Positions 24,801-35,856 of a stretch of DNA of 64,000 bases are shown in pieces. Origin of the DNA: Liolophura sinensis (lineage: Eukaryota > Mollusca > Polyplacophora > Chitonida > Chitonidae); contig NC_088307.1 of the NCBI RefSeq assembly GCF_032854445.1, forward strand, positions 2,792,001 to 2,856,000. The letters are read 5' to 3'. A program made the translations under genes and the position numbers. Within the stretch, counting starts at the first letter, position 1; every line of letters starts with the position of its first letter. Below the pieces are notes generated by a model, which was not told the origin of the DNA, did not search any database, and was given only the letters and a program-made list of their open reading frames with translations.

Positions 24801-27800
24801 ATCACATCCAATCCCAAGATTTACGGTTTTCTGCTGCATGCAGTCCCAAGATTTATGGTCTCCAATACCATCCAATCCCAAGATTTACGGTTTCCTGCTG
24901 CATGCAATCCCAAGATTTATGGTCTCCAATCACATCCAATCCCAAGATTTAGGGTTTCCTGCTACAGGCAATCCCAAGATTTATGGTCTCCAATCACATC
25001 CAATCCCAAGATTTCAGGTTTCCTGCTGCATGCAATCCCAAGATTTATGGTCTCCAATCACATCCAATCCCAAGATTTAAGGTTTCCTGCTACATGCAAT
25101 CCCAAGATTTATGGTCTCCAATCACATCCAATCCCAAGATTTAAGGTTTCTTCCCGCATGCAGTCCCATGATTTATGGTCTCCAGTCCCAAGATTTATAG
25201 TCTCCAGTCTCATCCAGTCCCAAGATTTAACGTTTCCTCCCACATGCAGTCCCAAGATTTATGAAGAGCATAAACACCAAACATATAAATAAATAAATAA
25301 ATAAATATAATCTCACCAAGCCCCAAGTTATTTTCTCCAGTCATGTCCAGCCCCAAGATTATTTTTTCCAGTCACATCCAGCCCAAAGATTATTTTCTCT
25401 AATCATATCCAGTCCCATGATTATTTTCTCCAGTCACATCCAGCCCCAAGATTATTTTTTCCAGTCACATCCAGCCCAAAGATTATTTTCTCTAGTCATA
25501 ACCAGTCCCATGATTACTTTCTCCAGTCACATCCAGCCCCAACATTATTTTCTCCAGTCACAATCAGTCCCAAGATTATTTTCTCCAGTCACATCCAGAA
25601 CCAACATTATTTTCTCCAGTCATATCCAGCCCCAAAATATTTTCTCCAGTCATATCAAGCCCCAAGATTATTTTCTTCAGTCACAATCAGTCCCAAGATT
25701 ATTTTCTCCAGTCACATCCAGCCCCAAGATTACTTTCTCCAGTAACATCCAGCCCCAAGATTACTTTCTCCAGTCACATCCAGCCCCAACATTATTTCCT
25801 CCAGTAATATCCAGCCCCAACATTATTTTCTCCAGTCACATCCAGCCCCAACATTATTTTCTCCAGTCACATCCAGAACCAAAATTATTTTCTCCAGTCA
25901 CATCAAGAACCAAGATTATTTTCTCCAGTCACATCCAGAACCAACATTATTTTATCCAGTAACATCCAGCCCCAAGATTACTTTCTCCAGTCACATCCAG
26001 GACCAAGATTATTTTCTCCAGTCACATCCAAACCCAAGATTATTTTCTCCAGTCATATCCAGCCCCAAGATTATTTTCTCTAGTCATATCCAGTCCCATG
26101 ATTACTTTCTCCTGTCACATCCAGCCCCAAGATTACTTTCTCCAGTCACATCCAGCCCCAAGATTATTTTCTCCAGTCATATCCAGCCCCAAGATTATTT
26201 TCTCCAGTCACATCCAGCCCCAAGATTATTTTCTCCAGTCACATCCAGCCCCAAGATTATTTTCTCCAGTCACATCCAGGACCAAGATTATTTTCTCCAG
26301 TCACATCCAGGACCAAGATTATTTTATCCAGTAACATCCAGCCCCAAGATTACTTTCCCCAGTCACATCCAAACCCAAGATTATTTTCTCCAGTCACATC
26401 CAGGACCAAGATTATTTTATCCAGTAACATCCAGCCCCAAGATTACTTTCTCCAGTCACATCCAGAACCAACATTATTTTATCCAGTCACATCCAGCCCA
26501 AAGATTATTTTCTCCAGTCACATCTAGCCCCAAGATTATTTTCTCCAGTCATATCCAGCCCCAAGATTATTTTCTCCAGTCACATCCAGCCCAAAGATTA
26601 TTTTCTCCAGTCACATCCAGGACCAAGATTATTTTCTCCAGTCACATCCAGGACCAAGATTATTTTCTCCAGTCACATCCAGGACCAAGATTATTTTATC
26701 CAGTAACATCCAGCCCCAAGATTACTTTCTCCAGTCACATCCAGCCCCAAGATTATTTTCTCCAGTCACATCCAGGACCAAGATTATTTTATCCAGTAAC
26801 ATCCAGCCCCAAGATTACTTTCTCCAGTCACATCCAGAACCAACATTATTTTATCCAGTCACATCCAGCCCAAAGATTATTTTCTCCAGTCATATCCAGG
26901 ACCAAGATTATTTTCTCCAGTCACATCCAGGACCAAGATTATTTTATCCACTAACATCCAGCCCCAAGATTACTTTCTCCAGTCACATCCAGCCCCAACA
27001 TTATTTTATCCAGTCATATCCAGCCCAAAGATTATTTTCTCCAGACACATCCAGCCCCAAGATTATTTTCCCCAGTCACATCCAGCCCCAAGATTATTTT
27101 CTCCAGTCACATCCAGCCCCAAGATTATTTTCCCCAGTCACATCCAGCCCCAAGATTATTTTCCCCAGTCACATCCAGCCCCAAGATTATTTTCCCCAGT
27201 CACATCCAGCCCCAAGATTATTTTCTCCAGTCACATCCAGCCCCAAGATTATTTTCCCCAGTCACAAGATTATTTTCCCCAGTCACATCCAGCCCCAAGA
27301 TTATTTTCCCCAGTCACATCCAGCCCCAAGATTATTTTCCCCAGTCACATCCAGCCCCAAGATTATTTTCCCCAGTCATATCCAGACCTTAGATTTATGG
27401 TTTCCGGTCATATCCAGTCCCAAAATTATTATAGGCTAACATCTTGAACTTTACATTAATGTCAACTGCAGAGAGCTGACAAGAAAACAGTTTTAATAGA
27501 AGATGGTCCCATGTCATTATCAGAAATCTATCGCTAGGCCTTAGCCTTCGAGTCATTTGACATCTCATTTTTTACATCAATAACTGAGTTAATGTTTAAC
27601 AGCATGCTGACATCTCACAGCCCAGTACTTACGAGTCTGCGTGCACCTTGGCTGCCTCAATGTCCTCCAGCGTTTGGGTGTCCAGGTTAAACTTGAGACG
27701 TCTGGGTGGGTCTGACTCAACAGGAGAATTCGTTGTCTCTTCAGCCTTGTCACTGTACAGAAGGAAAGCGAGGGCTTAGCTCAAGGCAGCTTGCTGACAG

Positions 27801-30800
27801 ACAAAGATAATTAGTTAACTACGGCAGCTCACGAGATTTCTCAGAAAATGATGTCATCTACTGAACAAGCAATTCAAACTTCTGTAACCAGTTTATACCA
27901 GCTTTCTATCCTAAATGACATAAAGTTCTGCCCATAAAAAGTGCATTTTTAAAGGCAAATAAATGTCAGAAAATATTCCTCATAACTTGAAACATATAAT
28001 TTTCCAGTAAAATATCACCGCATGTTACAAGCAAACCTAAACACACCTTTCTGAAATGAATAGGACTCTCAGAATCTGGCAATATGGGCAAGTGAGTCCT
28101 GGACGAAGTTTAAAGTCATTTAGGGTATGGTTTTAACAGCACAATGCTGCCTCACAACCACACACACAAGAGGAAGCTTACTCAGTCTGCCTCCTGATTC
28201 TTGAACCGTATGTCATGTTTTTAAGGCATTTGTTTATTCAGGAATATTCTGAAGGCATTATTCAGTACAAACTGATAAAATTATACTTTTTGAGAAGCCC
28301 TGAAAACTGGCAAATCCAAACAATGTAATTTTGTCTCCCAGTGCAAATTAAAAATGTATATAAAGTCCACTAAAGTTGCTCCCTCGTATGCAAAAAGGTT
28401 GAGGAAGTAGGCTAATTCTCTGATATATCCAGACTGTCAGGTGTTCAGTCATTTGTAGGAGGCCTGATGATCAGCCAATCAGCTTACCAGAAATTGACCA
28501 CATGATCTACAAGGGCTGTAATTGGTGGACCTTCTGCAGAACAATGTTCATAGTTCAGACCACAAATTCCGTGAGGGCCTACGATGAACTGAAACAGGAA
28601 AAAGTAGACATAAAGAAACACAGAAAGACCTATGTGTAAATGGTAACAAACATTTTTCTGTAACGTGCTTGCTAACTCTATAAATCACATTCTAATAAGG
28701 AATTCTCACAAGGTCACGGCATGTGCCACGTTAGCGCAACCGCAAACTTGATATAACCTGTGAATCGTACCCCAAGCACACATGGTTATAGGGCAAAACA
28801 GGGTTAGGTGACAAAACAGGAAACAGGTGCATTCTTGGGTTATAGAAAGAAAGCTTGATTGGATTAAACTGACAACATGGCAGCAATTATGTAATTTCAC
28901 AAAAAAAAAAGTTCTGCATTTTAAACAGAGGTATGGATTCTCAATTGCATCAGAGTAAAATAACACAGCCCTGCAAATCACAAAGTACTTGAAATAAATT
29001 ATCATGTTTATTTCTTTATTTATTTGACTGGAGTTTTATGCCGCATTCAAAAGTATTTCATACAAAGATGGCCAGCATGGCAGGAGGAAAATGATGGCAG
29101 GAGGAACGATGGCAGGAGGAAAATGGGCAGGGCCCGGGGGAAACTCACGACCTTCTGCAGGTTGCTGGCAGACCTTCCTTATCATATTTATAATCTCCCG
29201 CTGAACGAGCGAGAACTAACTGTGAACACACAACTCACTGCGCAAGGGCAAGCCCTCTTACAGGAGAACCCGTTAGACAACTTGGCCAGTGAAGTTCCCC
29301 ACAGCAGTTTAACTTACAAGGCTTACTGATAGTTGTTAAATACTATACGAAAGAATTTTTCAGTAATATCATTTCAAATTCCCTAAATGACCATAAATTT
29401 TGTCCACAGCTAACTTGCCCATTTTTCCCCAATTCTGAGAGTTCTACTGATTTCAAAATGGTGTTTTGGGGTTTATTTGGAGAACACAAGATGATATTCT
29501 ACTGAAAAATTGAAGTTTCAGCACCAAATAAAATATTTTGTGACACTTATTTGCCTCTAAATACGGTCTCCCAGCTTTGAGGCGGACACCCTAACCATTA
29601 GGCCACCGAAGTGGGCTGCCAACCTTTGTAACTTACAAGACAATGATACTGTGAGTTTACACAATAATGAAAATAGTGCTACTTTATTTTCTGTGGTGGA
29701 TCAATTACTGTATTTCACCTGAAGTTTCATATTTTTCAAGTGACATATCCTGCTTGATACTGATGAATTTATCAACCTTATAAAGAAGTGTTAAGTTTTT
29801 AATCAAAACAACTTAAGCGTTGGCATCAAAAATACCATTTTACAGTCTTTGTGTGCTTCAGAAAGTGCTTTTTTCCATGCCAATTTATAGGTGAAATAAA
29901 CATAGTTACAAAACAAATCTTTGAGTGAATAAGATTCATACCTGAGTATCTTCAGCTGACACTTACCTGTAATGTTTTATCAAACCACCGATTACAGGTG
30001 TTTAAGTCACTGCCTCCTCCATGTAACATCTGATTGGCTGTCACAGTGAGGCGACTGTCGGGATTGTCCAATGGGAACAGCCGATCAAGGCACAGAACGA
30101 AGATGCTGCGGTGAATGACGTCAAATGCCTTCTTGTTGTCTTTATCTGAAATAACATGATCAAAGTTCGATGAAATTATTCCGCACTGATATAGACATAT
30201 ATTCTAAACCAACGTCATATTTATAAAATCCAAAATTTATGACCATTTCACCATGTTTCACAGAAAACAAACATTCTGTGAAGCGCCCAGTTCAGTTTGT
30301 TTCTCTGACTAGTGTTCAACACCATGATCAACAATTTTTGACAACTGTCAGGGGAAGATAAAAAAAAATAATAAAAACTTTCAAAATTATCTAATTTGTT
30401 ACTATTCTATGACTATTCTTGTAATTTTTACCTGATCAAAAAGCCTTGAAAACAGGAAAATCATGAACACATCAAGATCAAACAAAATAAAAGGTGGATT
30501 TTCAGTTCCACTTTCATTCCATTTTCTGATTTTTGTGTGTTGGCTTGCCCATAAACACAAAATCATAACTGGTGTTACAGTCAACAACCACCTTTCTCCT
30601 GAAACCTAACAAACTCTCTGACTTAAGGCCCAACCTTATCAGCAGGGAGTTGGGATATAGTCAGGGGAAATCAGCAGTGGTGAGAGCAAAACCTTAGCAG
30701 AATGACCCTGCCAGTTCCTCATGTCCTATCAGGGAGCATCGGCATAGCCTCTCAAAATGTTCACTCAGAAACACATTCTCACAGAAATGAACCCATCTTC

Positions 30801-33800
30801 ACTTTAATGTTTAATATTTCTGTAAAGTGCTGAAGTTAAGCATTCCAGAAATCACACATTTTATATTCAATATACAACATTACTTGGCACGATGAAAAGT
30901 GAGTGAATGAGAGAGGGATGATCAGCTCTTTATTGCCTACGTTTGTCAATCATCTGTAAATAAAGTTTATCAATCAATCAATCAAGTGCCGACTGGTACC
31001 TTTACACAGCCGCTTGTAGGCACTGCCCCATGTGTTTCTGTTCTCTGTGGTGAGGATTCCAAGGGGGGCTGTTGACTGCTGAGATTGTTCTGCCACAATT
31101 TTCAGGTTTTTAAACAGCTGACTCACTGGCAGAGGCTTTCTGGATTTATCGTAAACATCAACAGAAAAGATCTGCAGAAGAAAAAGAAACGTTGTCCGTC
31201 ATACTGTTTAAATCACTGGCGCAGGCATTCAGTGTTTATAGGCAGATACTTCCAACAGTCATATGATTAGAGATCAGGGCCTGGTTTTGCACAAGTATAT
31301 TTGCTAATACCGATATTAAGTCATATCATACATTTACAATTTTAACAAAATCCTGAACAAATTCAATTATACAAGAGACCAAATGGAACAGCAGCAGATT
31401 TAGTTCATGCTTAACAAACTGTTATACAATTATTTTTGGAACAAAGTACAAAATAGAACATTGGATTAAAGTTAAATCAGGTATTAAGTCTTAATACAGT
31501 TTGGCAAAACCGGGCCCAACAACATCATATACATTTCTGCATTACATGCATGTAGAGTTGAATCGCCTACAATTTCATGGAATTTTTCCCCAACCTATCA
31601 AAAAGCATTATGAACTGAGTTGTCGATGTATGTTTCCTCGAAAATATACACAAAGTCACGTTCAGGGTAAACTGGGATGAAATGTACCAAATGGCACAAA
31701 GAGACAATGAGCCATGCAAGCTCCAAAATAACATCTCCAAAAAAATTTCAAGTGGCAAAACACAAGCTCACAAAGTGCTACGCACAGAAAATGGGGGTAC
31801 CAACAAAAAATGTTGTGAAAGCCGATATCTCCAAACCCAGTAAAATCCTTCACAGTGAACGACAGTAGATAACTGCTCACAAGAGGACTGGAATGAATGA
31901 CTGCGAGCTTCACAATTCTGTCACCCATGTTTATAGGCTATCGTAAAAAAAAATTCTGAATGGTTTGATTGTAAAGATGTTTACAACACCATTACATATT
32001 TCCAGAATATATACCTTATGTACAATGACACTAAACTGATAAACACCAAAGCCTTGAGAACGTTGGACTGAATTACAGTGCAGGCTATAATGTAAACAAG
32101 TGAAGAAATGTAGGTCAGACAATGACTCAGGAAGGAAAAACATATAATACAATGTTTACAGACGGGATTCATAAGGAACTCACATGATTATTACGTAGCA
32201 CAATGATATGTCCAGGTGGGTTAGGTTCGTTAGGCGGGTAGTTCTTCCAGGTGTCAATCTTAGGACCAGGTATTCTACAGGCTGACAGGATCTTGTAGAA
32301 CTGAAGCATACACAGCGGTTTACCCCCCAACTGCTCCACCGGTAACGTCTGTCTGTAACCAGAGGGCAAATATCAGTACCTTAATTACCGGTATGTTTGG
32401 CCTGACAAAACCACAGCAAGGGACATAACTCTAGGTTTGTCAAGCGATGATATGCAGCATTGTTATAAGGGGCTGTGTAAAACCTTGGTCCATCATGCCC
32501 ATCAGGTTAGTCCAGGACTGAAGAAACCCAAAAATTGTCACCAGTGTGAAATAAGAACTTTCTAGGTTTGAGTGATTTGTATAACAATATACTACAGTAG
32601 TCTCACCTCTTATCAGGTCAAGCAATGTTCACAAAACTACTACAGGTACATATTCTTCTGTCAGTGGCAATGGCTGTCTTTGTCAACGCGACACTAAATG
32701 TTTTTTGAATTGGTATCTTCTACAAGGCTATATTAACTTCTAAGTTATTTCAAACCAAGAAATCTTAAATTACATTTCAAATCTTAAACCTCTTTAATAC
32801 TGACATGTCTGTTCCCATAAAACCTTTTCACACAGAAGCCATTTACCAGCTTCAAATACTGTTGGTTGTTGTGACCTATTTCGTCAACCTTTTCACACAA
32901 TAATGGCACATTTAAATGCCATTTATGCAACTTCAATCGTTTGACTGTGGCAATAGTTTATGTTCATGATGGCCTCAGATGATATATAATTTTTTCAGTC
33001 CAGGTAGAGAAATGCAATCATAAAACAACATCAGGTGAACATGTAGAAAGGTTGAAGAAACAGGCAACTGTCTACCCTAATGTTCTACATATTTTACTCC
33101 AAAAACAACAACAACAAAAAAAGTAAAATAAAAGAATTGTGGATCCAGCCCTTACCACCACCCCAAAACAAACCCTTGTCCTGATCTTCAACAAACCTTC
33201 CCCAATGTGACTTACTCATCAATCATGATTTTAAAATCCAGAGCACCAGCGATGAGCTTGGCAGCAAACCTAGAAAGAAGAAAGAAACAAACATGAATCA
33301 CATTTGATCTCCGTATCATTACTACCTAGGAGAACAGGTGTTACAAAGAAAACCTCTATGGACAAATCATAAATCAGACACAACCAAAACAGAAACAAGT
33401 ACCCTAATTCTTCAATCTTTTCAACTGCTTCAGCAGCCAATATTTTGAAATATTCTGAGACAACTATGGGGTTTAGACAAATAATTTGCAGACTTCTGAA
33501 GTTTACATCTTTAATGACATAAACAAATAATTTTTAGCATTACTTTCATAATAATTGTATGCATAAAATGAACTTAAAACAGTGCTTTGGTTGAAAAGAT
33601 TTACAGTAGACTTACATGAAGTTCTGAAACGTATTTGACAGCTTTGTTTGTTTGCTTGGCGTTGAATACTAACTTCACCATTACTCTGGTCATATTATGA
33701 GGTTGTGCCGTCTCAATGGAACATGACACAAAAGACACCAGACAAGCCACTTCACCCAGTAACAATATATTACTACTGAACTTCCAGCTTGGTGCTGTAC

Positions 33801-35856
33801 ATGTATTACGTTAGGCTTAATGTTTTCAAGTGCTGCATGTGTCTGGGATCATAACTTAGTGTACAGCTGTCTTTTTTTGGGGTATTCTTGGGTGTCACGG
33901 CACAGAGAACAGCTGGATTACAAATAGCAAGATGCCTGCTCAAAGCGTGCTAGTAGTGCAATAATGTCATGCCACTGAAAACCTTCAGCTGCATATAGCA
34001 TGATGGTAAATGTGTTAAAAGCATAGGCAAGGTCGTCACTTACTTCAGTTGTCCCTTCTCATCAGTGTAGTCTTGAGGTGGCATGGTAAGGCCTGGGTTA
34101 ATATGGATCATGATGGGACCCCTGGGGGACAGGTAAGCTGTGTCTAACCACCAATCAGCCAGCTGTAAGGTACACACAACATACACACAACTACAACCCA
34201 AGGGTTTTAACCATGATTACCAGAAGTAAAAATCCTACTGTTTTCTTTACATAAATATTACTGGTTGGTTTAAATTTATCTCCTGAGAGTATTTCACTTT
34301 TATGTCCAGTGCAGATAAGGGATTGAGGAATCGAATTAACACCGAGTACAAAATCTTACACGTACATCAAATCCACGAAATCAAAACTCTGAACAGCAAG
34401 GAAATCATGTAATATTCATTCTGAACACCAAACATTAATAAATAATATCCATTTTGAAACATCAACTAAGAAACTGTCCCGTTTCAATCGAATGGTGCCG
34501 TAACAAAACTCAGGTATGAGCTCTGTGAGATATGAAAAAACAGAGGTCTATCCAACTCATAGCAATCCAAGACTTATTACGGCAGATTTCTTTGAAAATG
34601 GAAAGGTTTACCAGCAGAAAAATGTACAGCATGATGAAAAGCAGAACAGTTTTAATCAGAATACTTTTTGTTCTAGAATTTTTGTTGTCCAAAAACAAAA
34701 CAGGAGATCAAACTTCTCTAAAGTCTGGGCTGGCAAATTATCCACATTATTTGGTAATTCTGTACTTTCTTTGGTTCAGAAATGCTTCTGTCCATTTCTA
34801 GACATTAAACATGGCTTTACAAACATCTGCCTGATCATGAATAAGAGTTATTCGCCCTTATTCTTGTATAGTAGTACTGACCCAGTTCTCTGTGACATTT
34901 GCCCTGTGAAGCAGTTTCTCTTGCAGCTCAGGACCTGGACTCTTGGCAAACTTCTCCACAATCTGCTCAAAATAATTTAAAAAAAAAAACAACACTCAGA
35001 CTTCTTTACAATATGCTCAATATATTACAGTATTCAAACTTCTTCAAAATTTGCTCAAGACATAACAAACTTCAAACATATTCACAGTATGCTCTAAATG
35101 AAACAATATTTGAATTTCTTGTCCGCACAAAACAGTATTCAAACTTCTTCACAATCTACTCTAAACGAATCAGTATTCAAACTTCTTCATAATCTGCCCA
35201 AAATAAAACAATCTTCAAACTTCTTCACAATATGCTCAAAACAAAAAAATGCTCAAAGCTCTTAACAATCTACTCAAAACAAAACATATTCTTGTATCAG
35301 GAAATGTGCATCAAGCATCAAACAATTTAAGGTGATCTAAATGTGAATATGGCAACAGCGTAAGTAAGAAGTGACAAGCCAGGTGACTTTAACACTATCA
35401 CAGAAATTCAGTTTACGTGATCATTCTGTGCCGTTTACATTAACAAAATTCTTATTCCTAAGCATAGGTTTATTATGTTTATTCCATCTGTCACACTGGT
35501 AAAAACTAAATCTTATTTCAGCAATTTCTTTTTTTTTGTTTTAAACCACAACATGGCTGCAATATAGCCTAATAAAAGCCACAGTCAATCATTCATTCCA
35601 TTTTCTGTTACAGACAACAGAAACATACAGAACTTCGTATACATGTAACTTGTTAGTTCCTTTCACCAACCTGCTTTGTCTCTTTGAATTCCTCTGGGGT
35701 GAGCAGGGGTTGCACCACCCTCAGGTACTTGTTCAGGGTCTGGTCTAGGGGCGGGACAGGCAGACGGGGGAGGGAGTCCTGTACAGAGAACATCCGGCGC
35801 CCGGGGATCTTTCCCTTTAGAGGCATCCTGAGAGAGCTGTGCCTGATGGGAGGAGC
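15629..35856 (-). CDS. CRAT: Carnitine O-acetyltransferase
   Basis: Thirteen exons on the minus strand, from 35671-35856 down to 15629-15847. All phases close, giving 618 codons from the first acceptor or 608 aa from the first Met (ATG at 35826-35824), near the roughly 626 aa of vertebrate CRAT. It transfers acetyl groups between CoA and carnitine in mitochondria and peroxisomes (family knowledge). Landmarks, numbered from that Met: [11 protein letters not shown] near the N-terminus; [22 protein letters not shown]; catalytic His325 in [31 protein letters not shown]; the STS motif 533-535 in [22 protein letters not shown]-terminal SKL, a PTS1 signal. A further 5' exon carrying a longer mitochondrial presequence may exist but was not found. 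COT and ChAT are less likely because of the overall match to CRAT. Several introns carry arrays made from the adjoining exon edges. Confidence 0.95.
16190..16245 (-). mobile_element. SINE family 1, 3' fragment
   Basis: TTTGATTGGTTTAACCACAG then ACTCAAGAATTTTATACTTG resembles the reversed SINE tail. It lies in the last CRAT intron. Confidence 0.5.
16274..16605 (-). mobile_element. SINE family 2 copy
   Basis: Reversed copy: tail GGGGTTTAACGTCCCACTTA, ACAATTTTTCAGTCATATAA; middle GCCAAAGATACCAGACATGA; tRNA-like head at the right, CCCGGGTTTGATCTTGGGTC. Same order as the plus copy at 48155. Confidence 0.75.
17083..17196 (-). mobile_element. SINE family 2, 3' fragment
   Basis: AGGGTTTAACGTCATCCTTA, ACAATTTTTCAGTCACATGA and AGTCCTTAGGGTGCATGAAC. 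It ends where the 95-bp array begins. Confidence 0.7.
17197..21179 (-). repeat. CRAT exon-12-derived minisatellite, 95-bp unit, about 39 copies
   Basis: On the minus strand each unit reads GCAACAGCCATGGAGTTTAA ACTGTCCACCAGCCAG, then the donor region GTGAGCTAATCC, then about 48 bp of intron-like sequence. The first 36 nt match the last 12 codons of CRAT exon 12 (array [12 protein letters not shown], exon [12 protein letters not shown]). Some units are about 23 bp longer (CACCAAACAATAGTTTTTCT). By eye about 25 of 39 keep GT at the donor; the rest are GGGAGC or TTGAGC. The real exon sits at the 5' end of the array in the direction of transcription. Confidence 0.95.
21180..21317 (-). CDS. CRAT: CRAT exon 12, STS motif
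   Basis: 46 codons, phase 0 both sides: [46 protein letters not shown]. The STS triplet lines the active site in carnitine acyltransferases. Acceptor TATTGCAG, donor GTGAGC. A 4-kb array of copies of its 3' end fills the next intron. Confidence 0.96.
21555..21702 (-). mobile_element. SINE family 1, 3' part
   Basis: Reversed tail and core: CAAGAATATTTCACTTATAC, GGAGGACACCGGGCAGAGCC, GTAGGTTGCTGGCAGCCCTT. The head is lost. It lies in CRAT intron 11. Confidence 0.75.
22152..23308. repeat. Minisatellite, 57-bp unit, 20 copies, open for 384 codons on +
   Basis: It lies in the CRAT intron between exons 11 and 12, antisense to CRAT when read as an ORF. The unit encodes [19 protein letters not shown] (19 residues). 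Variants fall in order: a unit ending ISS is usually followed by one ending ESC and then one starting MDVA, a higher-order pattern. It has no start context, signal or non-repeat protein sequence, so it is listed as a repeat, not a gene. Confidence 0.9.
23424..23619 (-). CDS. CRAT: CRAT exon 11
   Basis: Encodes [40 protein letters not shown] and on to TAHRQYTAD. Acceptor TTTTTCAG, donor GTAAGA. It contains the conserved TYESAS.R.F..GRT..IRS block. Confidence 0.96.
23876..24354 (-). repeat. CRAT exon-10-derived minisatellite, about 68-bp unit, 7 copies
   Basis: Each unit holds, on the minus strand, TATACAGCTGGCTTACTACAG followed by GTGAGT or GTAAGT, matching the last 22 nt of exon 10 (AIQLAYYR) and its donor; the rest is intronic. 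Donor-like sites lie near 23948, 24016, 24084, 24152, 24230 and 24288. The true donor ends at 24354. Confidence 0.9.
24355..24477 (-). CDS. CRAT: CRAT exon 10
   Basis: Encodes [40 protein letters not shown] plus a split Arg. Acceptor CTTGCAG, donor GTGAGT. The downstream intron starts with an array built from its last 22 nt and donor. Confidence 0.95.
24655..25266. repeat. Minisatellite, 64-bp unit, about 9.5 copies
   Basis: Unit: CCAATCCCAAGATTTACGGT, TTCCTGCTGCATGCAATCCC, AAGATTTATGGTCTCCAATC, ACAT. Each unit is itself two similar halves built on ATCCCAAGATTTA. It lies in CRAT intron 9; the open frames here are repeat artefacts. Confidence 0.9.
25318..27402. repeat. Minisatellite, 31-bp unit, about 66 copies
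   Basis: Unit: CTCCAGTCACATCCAGCCCC then AAGATTATTTT. It neighbours and shares the AGTCCCAAGATT core with the 64-bp array, so the two probably have a common origin. Variants (GGACC, TTATCC, TTCCCC) recur in blocks. Confidence 0.92.
27633..27752 (-). CDS. CRAT: CRAT exon 9
   Basis: Encodes [39 protein letters not shown]. Acceptor CTGTACAG, donor GTAAGT. It corresponds to the PLP.PKKLRFN..PEI region of vertebrate CRAT and is less conserved in its first half. Confidence 0.9.
28189..28416. mobile_element. TIR element, copy 2
   Basis: Same internal order as 9766-9968 (TTTATTCA, GAATATTCTG, TGATAAAATTATACTTTTTG, TTTTGTCTCC, AAAAATGTATATAAA), with TIR-like ends GATTCTTGAACC and GGTTGAGGAAGTAG. In CRAT intron 8. 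Confidence 0.55.
28488..28588 (-). CDS. CRAT: CRAT exon 8, catalytic histidine
   Basis: Encodes [33 protein letters not shown]. The His in YEH is the general base of the family (residue 325 in the 608-aa numbering). Acceptor TTTCAG, donor GTAAGC. Confidence 0.95.
29009..29185 (-). mobile_element. SINE family 1 copy, 5' truncated
   Basis: Reversed tail TTTATTTGACTGGAGTTTTA, a small GGCAGGAGGAAAATG triplication, then GCAGGGCCCGGGGGAAACTC and GCAGGTTGCTGGCAGACCTT. In CRAT intron 7. Confidence 0.8.
29565..29620 (-). mobile_element. tRNA-like SINE head fragment
   Basis: Its complement reads GGTGGCCTAATGGTTAGGGT GTCCGCCTC, a tRNA A-box-like head. No full tRNA cloverleaf or B box follows, so it is not called a tRNA gene. 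Confidence 0.5.
29967..30145 (-). CDS. CRAT: CRAT exon 7
   Basis: 60 residues including a split Asp: [37 protein letters not shown]. Acceptor TATTTCAG, donor GTAAGT. Confidence 0.95.
31000..31171 (-). CDS. CRAT: CRAT exon 6
   Basis: 57 codons plus 1 nt, [20 protein letters not shown] to [23 protein letters not shown]. Acceptor CTGCAG, donor GTACCA (weak consensus). Confidence 0.93.
32184..32352 (-). CDS. CRAT: CRAT exon 5
   Basis: Encodes [40 protein letters not shown] and so on to VLRNNH. Acceptor GTTACAG, donor GTGAGT. It carries the conserved LGGKPLCM and CR.PGP.(x)D blocks. Confidence 0.95.
32887..33062. mobile_element. Possible TIR element
   Basis: Left GTCAACCTTTTCACACAATA and right GTAGAAAGGTTGAAGAAACA are near inverted repeats of the 9766 element ends. 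In CRAT intron 4. Confidence 0.4.
33216..33269 (-). CDS. CRAT: CRAT exon 4 (54 nt)
   Basis: Encodes [17 protein letters not shown] with split codons at both ends. Acceptor TTCTAG, donor GTAAGT. Confidence 0.92.
33401..33612. mobile_element. TIR element, further copy
   Basis: Left GTACCCTAATTCTTCAATCT TTTCAACTG, right TTTGGTTGAAAAGATTTACA GTAGAC. AT-rich interior without an ORF. In CRAT intron 3. Confidence 0.5.
34044..34162 (-). CDS. CRAT: CRAT exon 3
   Basis: Encodes [39 protein letters not shown] and AA of a split Lys. Acceptor CCTTACAG, donor GTAAGT. The W-x-x-AYL..R.P pattern is typical of carnitine acyltransferases. Confidence 0.93.
34882..34962 (-). CDS. CRAT: CRAT exon 2
   Basis: 27 codons, [20 protein letters not shown] then ANVTENW. 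Acceptor TTTTGAGCAG, donor GTCAGT. It matches the CRAT segment that ends in TENW. Confidence 0.9.
34945..35290 (-). repeat. CRAT exon-2 acceptor-derived array, about 38-bp unit, about 8 copies
   Basis: On the minus strand copies read like TTTTGAGCATATTGTGAAGA AGTTTGAA, matching the exon 2 junction GAGCAG|ATTGTGGAGAAGTTTG. Several copies keep an AG at the junction (GAGTAG|ATTGTGAAG, GGGCAG|ATTATGAAG). The true exon is the copy nearest 34962. Confidence 0.8.
35671..35856 (-). CDS. CRAT: CRAT exon 1 as found (N-terminal)
   Basis: Acceptor TTTGCAG just above 35856, donor GTTGGT below 35671; 62 codons, phase 0. It reads [20 protein letters not shown] then [20 protein letters not shown]. Either translation starts at the Met of MPLKGK (35826) or an upstream exon feeds the acceptor. 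The basic [14 protein letters not shown] stretch fits a short matrix-targeting signal (inference). Confidence 0.85.

Noticed and set aside
24648-26334. Several 78-214-codon ORFs
   Set aside because: Repeat artefacts of the 64-bp and 31-bp arrays inside a CRAT intron; several frames are open at once.
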